Positions 24,495-35,115 of a DNA stretch of 64,000 nt are shown here, in pieces (positions within the stretch are counted from its first letter, which is position 1; every line of letters starts with the position of its first letter). This DNA comes from Saksenaea vasiformis B4078 (taxonomy: Eukaryota > Mucoromycota > Mucoromycetes > Mucorales > Saksenaeaceae), in contig JNDT01002258.1 in NCBI GenBank assembly GCA_000697055.1, positions 33,160-97,159 of the forward strand. Reading direction: 5' to 3'. A program made the translations under genes and the position numbers. Below the pieces are notes generated by a model that saw nothing but the letters and a program-made list of their open reading frames with translations, made no database searches and was not told where the DNA came from.

Positions 24495-24646
24495 GATGTT
24501 AGAAAGAACAAAAAGGTCGGGTTCTTTGTGTGACAATGAAGCTGTGGCACATCGCTTTGCTTTACCGGTCCAGCCAACTTGTTTGAATTCCAACGCTTTT
24601 ATCTTTATTTTTTATTTTTATGATTATGCCTACAAATGACCTGCTT

Positions 24647-25985
24647 TTAATTACGAGATAACCATAGGCAAAGGTTGGAAACTAATAAAGCCGTGAACAC
24701 CCAGTCTGATTGGGATGAGCTTTCCTTCGATATATGGTTTGTTAATATGGTAGAAAGATCAGCAGTATGATCTAATGCGCATAGGTCAGGCATTTGAGAC
24801 TAGAAGAAGAAGAAGAAAAAGAAAGATTTATACCTAATTTTCTATTCATCATGGCAATTCGAGGGCGAATGTCTCTATTGGTTAATGTCTTATCGTAACA
24901 ATCTGAGCAAACAAATATCAGTCATCTGAATAAATAACATCGAGTTAGGTTTACCTTTGAGTTCAGGCCTTGCCCAGTAAAAATCAGGTCCATCAAGAGA
25001 ACCTTCCCAGGACACCCATTGGTGACGAATACGTAACAACTGGCCTAGCAGTATTTGTGCGTCACTACGATTGAGAGGGGACAGTCGGCCTTGCAGGAAG
25101 GTTTTATGGACCTTCTCGGCGCTGGACCAGACTTCTTCCATGTGCGATTCCAGCACAGCCAATTTTGCTGACCGTGCAAAGCCGTAAGAAAATGCAATCT
25201 TAGCCAATGTAGGGGAAAGAATATGTGGATTGAGTAAAACCATATCTCCTTTCATTGTTGTTGGTCTAGAAAAACAAATTTTACTTTTAGTTCCTTTCTT
25301 TCTTTTGGTCCTTCATTTTCCTTACTCATCCTCGTCTACGGCAAACTCCAGATCCTCTTTTTCCACTTTATTTGGTTGGTACTCGACGGCTTGAACACCG
25401 CCACGTATACAATCCCGAAGGAAACTTTCCGCCTGTGCTGACTGGACACCCCACGTAACGAACGTGCCATCTGCAAAGACAAACGCCTCGCCACCTCCAT
25501 TTTCGGGAGCGATTGTGACATGAACTGTGTCTGATGTGGTAACAGGAACCAACTGATACCCTGCTACTTGTTGGATTCTTTCTTGAAGTCTAGAAAGGCG
25601 ATATGCCTCCGCTGTGCAGTACGCAGTACAACCTTGTGTCTAAAAACGTTGTCAGAGAGAATATATATATATATATAGTATGCATTTAGTCTATTTATAC
25701 GTTATGGGTATACTCGATCGGTGGAATAGTGTTGGTGATTTCGGCATCAACCTCCATGACACGTTTGAGCAAGCTCTGAAGTGCACCCGCTTCTTCTTGC
25801 TGACCTACTCGCCGAACAGTGGTTCGCGTACGCGAAGACACCTGGAGATGGTCAGTTCGACCATGCAGTACTCATGGCAAAACTCACATGGCGAACCACC
25901 AATGAAGGCCCGTAGAACGCACTCGTGCCCGTGACAGCGCAGAGCCTATACTCAATACTCTGCCAGGTAGGCCAAAGCGATGCAT
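24647..25985 (-). CDS. Mitochondrial DUF155 protein, RMND1/Mrx10-like
   Basis: RMND1-type proteins sit in the mitochondrial inner membrane and support mitochondrial translation. Exons 25985-25923, 25841-25701, 25639-25326, 25265-24955, 24902-24834 and 24771-24647 give 340 aa. The N-terminus (MHRFGLPGRVLSIGS) is Arg/Ser-rich without acids, like a presequence. The DUF155 core shows AFVFADGTFVTWGV, then KIAFSYGFARSAKLAVLE, then the SDAQILLGQLLRIRH and PDFYWARPEL motifs. The C-terminus has a hydrophobic stretch (WVFTALLVSNLCLWL), the usual single membrane anchor. The first intron uses a GTGCGT donor and is the least certain. The gene lies 152 bp upstream of SMC6 on the same strand. Confidence 0.85.
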
Positions 25986-27137
25986 AAGAAGTCTTCCGCG
26001 TTCTCGGGTGGCGCGATGGCTTCTCTCTACATGAAACAGTTGGCCAATCAGAAACCTTCGGTACAGAAATAGATATCGCCCACGTTGTACAGTAGTCCTT
26101 TGCTGTCAACTTTATTGACTTGTTGTACGTATCCGCCTTGGATAAAGTATATTTGAGACGAGGAAACGCCCTTGATGCTTCTATTCTCGTTAACAGTGTA
26201 AGCTCTTCACCGGAATTATCCTGTGTACAAATCTGCATTGCCTTTAAGCTGTTTGACGTTAGCTCGAGATGAACTTTTACGTCGGATGTAGTCTTTTTTG
26301 CATGCTACACTGTTGAAACTTGCGTGAGGAAGTAAATTCTATTGTATCAATGGGCGTTATGATGGTGTATTGTTGGTCCGCCTGTTCTAGCGTTTGCTGT
26401 TCCACTGTTCAATCGCAAAATTCGTTTAGGTAAACGAGGTGCGTGATGGGTAATTTACAGTGACGCATGAACCTTTCTTTTCTCTTAGCTCAGTTTTTCT
26501 AACGTTCTCCGCTATATACTTTAGACGAAATATACATCCAGGATCATTCATGTCTTTTTGTCTGTCATTTAGCCTGCAAGAGGCCTCTTTCCCGGACCAT
26601 TTTGGCTGTGATGGTTACTTGTCACTCCATCATTTTATTGAGCACATGCCATATCGTTCACCTTCTCTTGCAATAGATAGCCAGACGCTATACCGCTTCA
26701 AGCCCTCTACAGTTGCATATCTCTTTGGCCATTGTCGCCACATTCATCCCACGCCGGTCCCCACTGGACACGGTGCGGCTCTGGCTACCACCGTTGGCGG
26801 TACTCTTCCCCCCCCCCCCCTTCGGAGATAATTGAAGCGACATACAAAATTTCACTCTAGGAAAGAATGCTACTCGGTATATAAATTTTGCGACGTCCGG
26901 GGGAAAAGCATTGACATAAGTATGAGATTATTTCTCCTGTTTATGTACTAATGATTGCATATTCGACCTTCCATTAGCGCTAACGTGGTTTTCCAGATGC
27001 AAAATTTACAGAGATTACCGTAAGAATTCATTCAATCGCACGGTAAGCTATGTTTCCAAATCGCTCACATGTTATAGAGCGATTTAATTGTATCTACACC
27101 TGTGAATTTTTCCGGGTTTCAGAAGGATAGAAGGATA
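25986..27137. other. Intergenic, no gene seen
   Basis: A 123-codon plus-strand frame at 26460-26831 has mixed composition, includes a C10 homopolymer at about 26810 and has no recognisable motif. It is not called. The rest is AT-rich with no linked coding blocks. Confidence 0.35.
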
Positions 27138-29931
27138 TCATTGCGGATCGTTCGTCGAGTGACGGGCTAGGGCCGCTTTTATATTGCGAGGGATACCATC
27201 GTTGGGTTTTCTAGGCTTACTCTTTCGTCGTCCTTCCTTAGACTTCTTATCTTGGTGCGGAACCTGACTGCGGGGCTCGCTGCTTTCGCCGCCTTTTCCC
27301 CTCTTCTTTGTCTTTGTCTTTGTCTTTGTCCTTAGTGTAAATACCTCTTGTTTCCTTCTTTTCTAGTTTCCTATGCCACCTACCTTCGATGGTGGATCAT
27401 CAGGCATGAGGAGACCTTCCCTTTTCAGTCTCTCTCCCCACGCTAGGATCGCTTTCACATTGAGAGGGACCCCATCCTCGTCTCGTTCAGGTTCATACTT
27501 TTCGCTTAGTGTAAATAAAACGTATCTTCTGCTTCCTTCTTTTCTAGTTTTCTGTGTCGCTTACCCCCGGTGGTGAATCACCAACCCACTGGAAACCTTC
27601 TCTGTCCATTCTCTCTCCCCACGCTAGGATCGCTTTCACAGTGAAAGGGACCCCATCCTTGTCTCGTACAGGCTGATAATATCGTCGTCCTGGCTTACGC
27701 TTCTCCTCCTGACGCGGAACCTGACTGCGGGATTCACTACTTTCGTTGCGTTTTTTTTTCGTCTTTTTTTTTTGTACTTAGCGTAAATAAACATGTCTCT
27801 TGCTGTCTTCTTTTCTAGTTTTCTCTATCACCTACCTGCGATGCTTCAATAACAGCCTCGTCCGTGTGAGTAATGGAAATACGTCCTCTGAAATTTGCAT
27901 CTTCTTTCTTGCAGAGTGATTCGATCATGCGCTGGTCAAAAAACGAGTACAACACGTTCTTGTCGGTCTTGCGTGCATCGTCGACGGTCTCGATGGGTTT
28001 TCCTGAGCTATCCACGGTCACAAACTTGCCCGTTTCGGAACAGCAAATTTCATAGAGGCAAGGCGAATCCAACGACAGAGGAAGAGGAACCGAGGTATCG
28101 AGCTCAGGGCAGATATCGGCGACAAGGTGACCATATCCGGTCGCCTGTAAAATAGCATTTCCCAGTAGAACAAAGGGAATACGTAGTGCAATATGATTTA
28201 CACTACCTGATTCCGGTAATCCTTTCGGTACTGGTTTCGGTACGTACGGACGTAGAAGCTCACAGAGTATTTGCAATGTCACGATCTCTCTGACGGTCAA
28301 ATCGCGGAGTTTAGAAATCACTCTGCAATGTAGCGGCAAAATCTCCTTTTTAATATTCCAAGCCGTCAATATCTTCTTCATACAGACTTTAAGTATACGA
28401 CGGCGCTCTTTCGATATATCTTTTGGTAATCGTTTGAGCTCGCTGCTTCGCCTCTTCCCATTCTCGCTCTCATCGTCCTCGTCCTCGTTCTCGTTCTCGT
28501 TCTCGTTCTCGTCCTCATCGTCACTTTCATCCTCGTCGTCACTTTCATCCTCATCGTCACTTTCATACACATCGTCACTTTCATCCTCATCGTCACTTTC
28601 ATACTCATCATCGTCACTTTCATCCTCATCGCCTTCGATTTCGTCCTGGTCATAGTCGTCATCGTTCTCATCGTCACTCGCAATTTCTTCCTCGTATTCC
28701 TTGTTCTTTCGGCTACGTCTCGATTTTGTCTTGCTATCCGTAGACACGCCTTTGAGGAAAATGATGAGACCCTTTTTTTTTTACCTTTCTTTTATCCACA
28801 GGAGTACTTACTTGGTGACGGTGTCTGTACGCCCGTTTGTTTCCGGCGCCTTCGTGCTTCCAAACGGGGTGCGAGATTCAGGCGCAACAAGACACGGCAA
28901 ACGCGCTCTAGAGTTTGTTGGAAGATACGACCATGCCATAGTCCTCTAATTTTAAAACTATACCATTGATCGATGCGCGTCAGGTTGAATGGCATGCCTT
29001 GTATTGCATGACCGGGCTCGTTAAAGGTAATTTTTCCTGCTAGATCTTTCCACAAGGCATGTGCGCTTGCATCCTCTCTTTGGGCTCTTCCTGGAAAGAA
29101 ACATGTATGTACGTACTGAAGATGGGGATACATTAGGAAGTTGTCTATGTCGGGTAGCTCAAGTCGCTTTTTCAGTTCATGCATTGGTCGAGGGATCATA
29201 AGTTCTCCGTCTTCGTTGAGGACAGAGGGATCACAAATCTGAGATTCGTTCGCCAAAAGCCAGACCAGCTTAATATCAGATGACTTCCTTTCAGAGAACT
29301 TGGGTGAAGGCTCTTCTTCGAGGAGCAATTGACGAGCGCCGTACTCTTCAATGAGCAGACGAGAAATAGTTTGCAACTGTGCAACGTGTTTGGTGATCTT
29401 GTCAGCTGCATTATGAACGGTTTCAATAAAGACGTCTTGGCCTTTTTTCGTTAAATCGGCACGTAACAATCGGCTTAGTGGTACAGTAAGACGGTCCTCC
29501 TCTCCCTTTTTCTTCGTCTCTATTGGCTTTTTTACTAGTTGTGGTACGGTGACCACTCTTTCAAAGATGGAGTCAAAATGTTGCTCTACATAGGTTTTCC
29601 ATACGCGAATCGACCCGTTTCGCTGACCGAGGCGGGTTCGTACCATATCAATAGTGACGGTGGTAGAGTGTTTCTCGCTCAAGAATGCTGCCACGCCCTC
29701 CATAATTCCACGTGGTATGCATTTACGCATGAGAAATTGCTCTTTCATGTCCTTAGAGCGGTGAGCCGTTTTCGTTTTTATAATAGTCTCCTCGATCCAT
29801 TCTTTGAATCCCTCTTCCTGTGCAGCGACGCAGTCTGACACTTCCAAGATACGACTATCCTTAATACGACGCTTTGGTTTCTCAGGCTCATGATCTTTAA
29901 GTTTTGCCACTTGCACCATGATGATTCTCAC
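27138..29931 (-). CDS. Unidentified acidic protein with triplicated 3' exons
   Basis: Exons 29931-28812, 28749-27836, 27762-27565, 27497-27384 and 27323-27138 keep phase and give about 843 aa. Exon 1 (373 codons) has no motif I know. Exon 2 begins with a basic patch (KTKSRRSRKNK), then about 70 residues of Asp/Glu/Ser repeats, then a globular part of about 200 residues. The last three exons carry a repeated module: DKDGVPFTVKAILAWGER, DEDGVPLNVKAILAWGER and the weaker NDGIPRNIKAALARH. Two of them also share ESSE.RSQVP and a GRR basic patch. Introns between them are similar too. The basic and acidic segments suggest a nuclear or chromatin role, but this is inference. Acceptor choices in the last three exons were guided by the internal homology. 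A second ATG five codons in could be the start. Confidence 0.7.
27150..27840 (-). repeat. Tandem exon-plus-intron triplication
   Basis: Units at about 27150-27363, 27364-27542 and 27543-27813 each end in CTTCTTTT and are followed by CTAGTTT. They share GCTAGGATCGCTTTCACA-type exon sequence and the intron end TTATTTACACTAAG (read on the minus strand). The left and right units also share GGAACCTGACTGCGGG. Exon and intron were therefore duplicated together inside one gene. Confidence 0.8.
28460..28640 (-). repeat. Intragenic Asp/Glu/Ser-coding repeat
   Basis: Units of about 18 bp (TCATCGTCACTTTCATCC and variants) plus a 12-bp CTCGTT series encode DESDDEDESDDE and ENENENED in the unknown gene. 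The opposite strand gives a false poly-Ser ORF. Confidence 0.85.
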
Positions 29932-31138
29932 GAAGTAAAAAAAAAAAAAAAGAGCAAGCTGTTAGAATGCGCACAAGTCACATTTATTGGAATGGGTGGA
30001 TTTGTTCGCCTGTGCTTGTACAACAGCCCCCCGGTCTGCTCCAGACTTGTTACGTGCATTAGAACGCCTTCCGTTTGCATTTTTATTATTTTTTCTCTTC
30101 CTTTTCTTTTGAGAAGAAACAATGAAGTTTTCAAAGGCGGTATGTGGTTCCTCTCGGGTACGACCCGGGGAATGCACATACACAAATGACGTTTACAAAA
30201 AGTGCCTCTTTTTTCTTCATGTGTTCAAGGTCTATGTGCCTTCGTTTATCAGATTAGTTTGCTATAGACTAAATTGATAAAGAAGGTGAAAATCTAGCGA
30301 CCTCTTAGCTTCTGCATCACTTCTGAAACATCTTCTTTGTGTGCGACAAGAAGTCGTTATCACGAGACATCTTCCGCATAAGACAAAAATTACGAAATGA
30401 TCAATCCCTATCTTTAATACGACTTCTCCATGACACAATGAAACTGTCAAGTTTTTTGTCTCAGATAATGGGGGGCGGTCGATGATGCAAACGTAACATG
30501 GAAGAGTATAGTGTGGACACGCAAATCATGGCGCGGAATGAACCTAAGCCTACTTCAAAGCGCAGAGAAATTTCAAATGGACGAAAGATCGTAAAGGAAG
30601 AAAAAAAGTGTGTGTGATTTGACATTTTCATTAGAAGAACCGATACAACTTTCAGTATAGTATGAAAAGGTAAACAGCAGCATCAATCAAGACTGTTCTC
30701 AAAGAACTGAGGCTGAAAGCCAAACAAAGAAATGTACAGCATTGTGTTGTTCTATGTGGACCTACATGGCTAGCCTCACATTTAAAAAAGGCAGATATAC
30801 TTGTGTACATAATAGATGGGAATCTTACTTCCCAGATCACTGGGCACCCTGGCTGACTCGGAACCCAAAGGACCCAACTGAAGCAAAATGATGCACGAGA
30901 TAACGAGGACCGCGCGAAGATTCACGTTCTACTGACACGCAGTAACACATCAAGCATGACGAACGCACCGGGAATCGTGGCAGTCTCGAACTTCCTCCAC
31001 GTTCTCAATTAGGAAGGATCAAATTGACCAGTTGCATTTGCAGATCCAGAAGAATACAGAAGAATACTGTTTAGATATAGAATTATGTCCCGTTAATTTA
31101 CGCGCCCGGATAACCACAATCTGATGTGCGTGTGTCGA

Positions 31139-31175
<37 letters not shown>

Positions 31176-31334
31176 AAGATAGGTTTGTAACACTTCTATT
31201 TGTATCTCTGATTGATAATAATTATTTGATTTTGTGCGTTTTGCGAAAAGAAATAACAAAAAGATAAAAAAAAAAGCTATACGATTAAAAAAAAAGAAAG
31301 GTTTCGCAAAAAAGACAAATAAGAACTAGGCTCT
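29932..31334. other. Intergenic, no gene seen
   Basis: Contains a (TG)n(AG)n microsatellite at 31141-31176 and A-rich tracts near 31265-31310. Short ORFs around 29928-30190 on both strands have unrelated compositions and no motif. Nothing is called. Confidence 0.4.
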
Positions 31335-32117
31335 TTAAAATAATTGAATAGCGATCATTGCTGCCATGGAAACGGCTATGAGTACTTTTCCTGCCATGTG
31401 CGTTGAAGCACCTGACTGAGCGCTAGCCTTTGCGCTCGCAGAAGTAGAACTTGTGCTACCCGAGGAGGTGGTAGAGGCAGGGGTGGCATTTGTCGCACCA
31501 GTCATTGTCACTGAGGCGGAGGTGGGTGTTGCAGCTGCGGGGGCAGAAATTGTGGAAGATGCGGTAATTTGAGCAGAACCGGTGGAGGCAGCAGCAGAAG
31601 AAGAAGAGGCAGAAGCAGTGGCATTGGCGGCAGTGGGGTTGGCGCTACCCGTGGGTGCGTTAGAGGTGGCACTCGTGGCTCCGGGATTGGCGGGTGCTCC
31701 ATTCCCTTCAATACTGATTTGACCGGTGTAGGCAAGGTCGGGCGATGAACCAAGTTCAAGTGCATCTGTCATTGAAAAAGCTTGTTTAGTTACTCAAAGT
31801 TCCCGCTGAAAAAGAAAGAAAAAAGGCTTACAGTCTTGGCGGCTAGGAAGATCGGCGGGAACTTTCCAGGAATAGGAACCATCAGCAGCGTTGACATTTT
31901 GTGCAATCACCATGACGGGTTGCAAAGCGGTGGGTGGGCCTTGCATCAAAACAATCTGGCTGATACTGGTGACCTTGGAATTGATCCATGAGATAATAAG
32001 AGTCTGGCCCGGCGCTATCTTTGTTCCTTCCAATGGGGAGGTGATAGACACAATCGGCGACTGGGCAGAAGCAATCGACAAAATGAGAGAGAGAAAGAAA
32101 ACAGAGGAGAGCTTCAT
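31335..32117 (-). CDS. Secreted Ser/Thr-rich GPI protein, Kre9/Knh1-like
   Basis: Exons 32117-31832 and 31765-31335 give 238 aa. A signal peptide (MKLSSVFFLSLILSIASAQ) is followed by an Ig-like domain of the Kre9/KNH type: ITSPLEGTKIAPGQTLIISW, then ADGSYSWKVPADLP, ending near LAYTGQISIEG. Then comes a ~110-residue Ala/Ser/Thr stalk and a hydrophobic tail (AGKVLIAVSMAAMIAIQLF), which fits GPI anchoring. Members of this family occur in fungal walls and some affect beta-1,6-glucan. The short length is typical of the GPI-anchored branch rather than of true Kre9. Confidence 0.85.
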
Positions 32118-32176
32118 GATGATCCGAGGAAAAAAAAGAAAAAGAAAAAGAAGATCTTTTTGCGATGGGATGGCAT

Positions 32177-32184
32177 CTTATATA
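32177..32184 (-). promoter_or_regulatory. TATA box of the Kre9-like gene
   Basis: TATATAAG on the minus strand lies 60 bp upstream of the ATG at 32117. The leader between them is purine/pyrimidine-skewed (TTTTTCTTTTTC on the sense strand). Confidence 0.5.
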
Positions 32185-32840
32185 CACATAAACTGGGTTA
32201 GCGGTTCAGGGGAAGGAAGGAAACATCTTTTCTCTCTCTCTCTCCATCTGTCTATCTCTCTCTCTCTCTCCCTTAAACTCCTCTGCATCTCATAACGTGA
32301 TGCTATTGATCTTGTTACGCGTCTCGATCTGTGTTTTCAGTTTCTTTTTCTCTCCTATTACGTTTAAGATATGGGAACATGGAAGGAGTACTTCAAGGAG
32401 AAAAGAGGAGAGACCTAAGGGGAAATTCTTGCTCTGCTTGTCTCAACATCACTGATATCACATCAAAAAAAGGTTCGCAAGGTAGTTTACCTTACATGTC
32501 AACTTCCCCTGATCCTCTGAAAACCTTAGATGATCCACACAAAACAAAACCAACTTTTTCTTCTTTTTTTTTTTTCCTTTTTGCTCCTGAAGGATTTCTA
32601 TCTCAACGAAAAAAACAACAGCAGTAACAACGATGATGAAATAAGATGTTTTCAAATCATTATAAAAGAATAAACCTTTTGGGCTATTTTTTTTCTTCTT
32701 TCTTTTTCTTTGTTCCTGCATTTTTTGTCAAGGCAATTCTAAGGCAAGCGATGGATTTGTCCCGCCAAAATAATTATAAAATAGACAATGCGAGTTTGAA
32801 ATAATGTTGAGAGTATTTGTATATGTGTGTGTTTGGAATT

Positions 32841-35115
32841 CTAAACCAAAAGCGAAATCAAAAAGCTTAAAAAGACCATCATCAAACCCGTCTTCACCGA
32901 CAAGGAAGTAGCATCGTTCTTCTTCTTGCGGGATGCAACTCTGCAATCAATGGAGCATTGGAAGGCCAAACTCTCGACATTAGAGGTTACACTTTCGTCA
33001 GGACACGTCTGGAATTGGTTAGGGATCATATAACAGAAACCGAGCGGGGCAGGAGCAAGAAGTGGAGGGAATTGGCCATTGAACGCATTGTAATTGAGTT
33101 GAAGCAACTCAAGCTTGCTCAACAAACCAATTTGATTTGGGATTGGACCGGTCAATCCGTTGTGTCCAAACATTCTATGAAACAGAGATCATGAGATACA
33201 CGTGTCGATCGCTCTCGTCAACTTACAATTTCTTCAGGTTAGCGAGATTGCCAATCTTTTCCGAAACAGTTCCCGTCAATCGATTATTAGAAAGATCACT
33301 GCAACGTTACGAGTTAGAAGTGACAAATGAAAAAAAAAGTGAAATACGTACATCATCTGGAGATTTACTAGGTTGTAAAGTGAGTCTGGGATGGATCCAT
33401 TGATCATTTGATGGGAGATCATTCTAATAAGAAGAAGAAAAAATGAGAAAAGGGTCTGCTGTTCTCACGTGTCGTTAACGAGATGCGGATTACTTACAGC
33501 GAATTTAAATTAGTCAAGTTGCCGATTGTTGCAGGAATAGAACCCAACAGATGATTTCCTTTGAGGTTCCTTTAAAAAAAAACGTTGAGTATCACAATAT
33601 ACAATAAGATAAAAAAAAAAAAAAGAAAAAACAAAGCTGTTTCTTTTCTTTTTTTTCTTTTTTTTTGCTTACAAAGACTGTAATGAGCGCATATTGCCAA
33701 TTTCTGGTGGGATGACACCGTTGATAGCGTTGTTATCGAGGGACCTAAGTAAGTAAGGCAAGTTAAGTCTCGGAAATGTGTGATGTCATGTGTAGCCTAC
33801 AAAGACTGAATCATTGGCAACTGAGTAAGAACCGTCGGGAAAGGACCAGTAAGGTTATTGTTGCTCAAAAAGATACCTAATATATTACTTGAGTCAAATC
33901 GAAATATAAACAAGATGTGTGGCGTACCTGTCGCTACGGCTAATTTTCCCCAGGCATCAGGTATAGGTCCGGAGAACGAGTTATTCTTCAAGTGGCTGCA
34001 ACCAAAAAAGGAAAAAATCAGATACCCAGAAAAAAAAAAAAACCAAAACGAGCAAAAAGGTGGCCTTACATATTTTTCATGAGAGGAAGGCTGCCCAAAG
34101 CAGATGGCAACGCACCATTTAAATTGTTGACATCGAAGTTCCTAAGTAACCAATTTTTTTTTAGTTATGGGCAAGGTGAAATGAAAGTTCTTGGATTTAG
34201 CTTACACCACTTCCAATCTCTGCGAGCGGGCGATCGTGTCGGGAATCGACCCAGTAAGGTTATTATAACTCAGATCTCTAAAACAAATCAAATCATTTGC
34301 CTTGAAAGAATTTTGTTTTGGACTTACAGGCTAATCAGGTCAGGTAGTTTGTCAAAGTTGTTGGGCAGTTGTCCCATCAGCTTGTTGTGAGACAGGTTGC
34401 TATAAAAAACAAATAAAGTGACACAGAGTCATTATTTTTTCTTTTTTTGGATTGGTATAATCGAAAAGAACTCACATCTTAATGACTTGACCAATGCGAC
34501 TGCAATAAACATTATACCAAGAACAGCAGGAGCTCATGTCATTTGAGTCCCAACCATTCCGAATAATCCATTGATTCCCATTGAGTGACTTATACCACTG
34601 ACTAAGAGCAGCACAGGCCTCTGGATTCACACCCGTTTGTGCAGGCGGTGGCGCATCGGTAGTTGTTGGTGGCGGAGGTGGTTCGGTTGCGGTAGGTTGC
34701 ACCGTCGGTGTGGTGGGCGGCTGATCGGGAGAGTCGGTGGGTGAAGGAACATCCGTTGGCGTCTGCGGTGGGGGGTTTACATCGGAAGTAGGTCCAGGAT
34801 CTGCAGCAGAGGACGTTGGAGCGGGTGGTTGATCGTTTGTAGGTTGAGCATCCGTAGGCGGTGGTTGCTGCGATTGCGTGGTACTAGGATTAGGATCTTC
34901 ACCACCGTTATTATTATCCGTTGGTGAGGGGGAATTATCGTCGGTCGGGTCTACAGGAGGACCAGGTTAGAATCATGGGAGAGACAGATGCACGAAAATA
35001 TTTTATGAAAAGGGATAGGTAAAGAGAGAAAACAAAAAATAAGATGCTAACCTTGAGCCCGAACTAAGACGATGATAGTTAGAAAGAGTATAAAGAATCC
35101 AAGACGTAATTTCAT
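32841..35115 (-). CDS. Secreted plant-type LRR protein, one exon per repeat
   Basis: Twelve exons in phase (35115-35052, 34950-34476, 34399-34328, 34277-34206, 34141-34070, 33995-33928, 33876-33801, 33744-33673, 33569-33498, 33423-33352, 33298-33227, 33174-32841) give 506 aa. The order is signal peptide, a Pro/Thr-rich linker of about 100 residues, a cysteine-bearing LRR cap (WDSNDMSSCCSWYNVYC), then ten 24-residue repeats of the form LDLSxNxLTGxIPxxIGNL, a KKK patch and a hydrophobic tail. Seven of the repeat exons are exactly 72 nt with phase-2 introns. The repeat type is that of plant receptor ectodomains. No kinase follows. It probably sits at the cell surface by a GPI or membrane anchor. 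The ligand is unknown. Confidence 0.88.

Noticed and set aside
25852..26238. Minus-strand ORF of 128 codons upstream of the DUF155 gene
   Set aside because: It runs through the presequence exon and first intron in the wrong frame.
26460..26831. Plus-strand ORF of 123 codons
   Set aside because: It ends in a C10 homopolymer, has no motif, no splice partners and mixed composition.
28460..28640. CRISPR-like regular repeat
   Set aside because: The 18-bp units are contiguous codon repeats without spacers, inside a eukaryotic exon.
28434..28655. Plus-strand poly-Ser/Phe ORF
   Set aside because: It is the antisense of the Asp/Glu-coding repeat in the real minus-strand gene.
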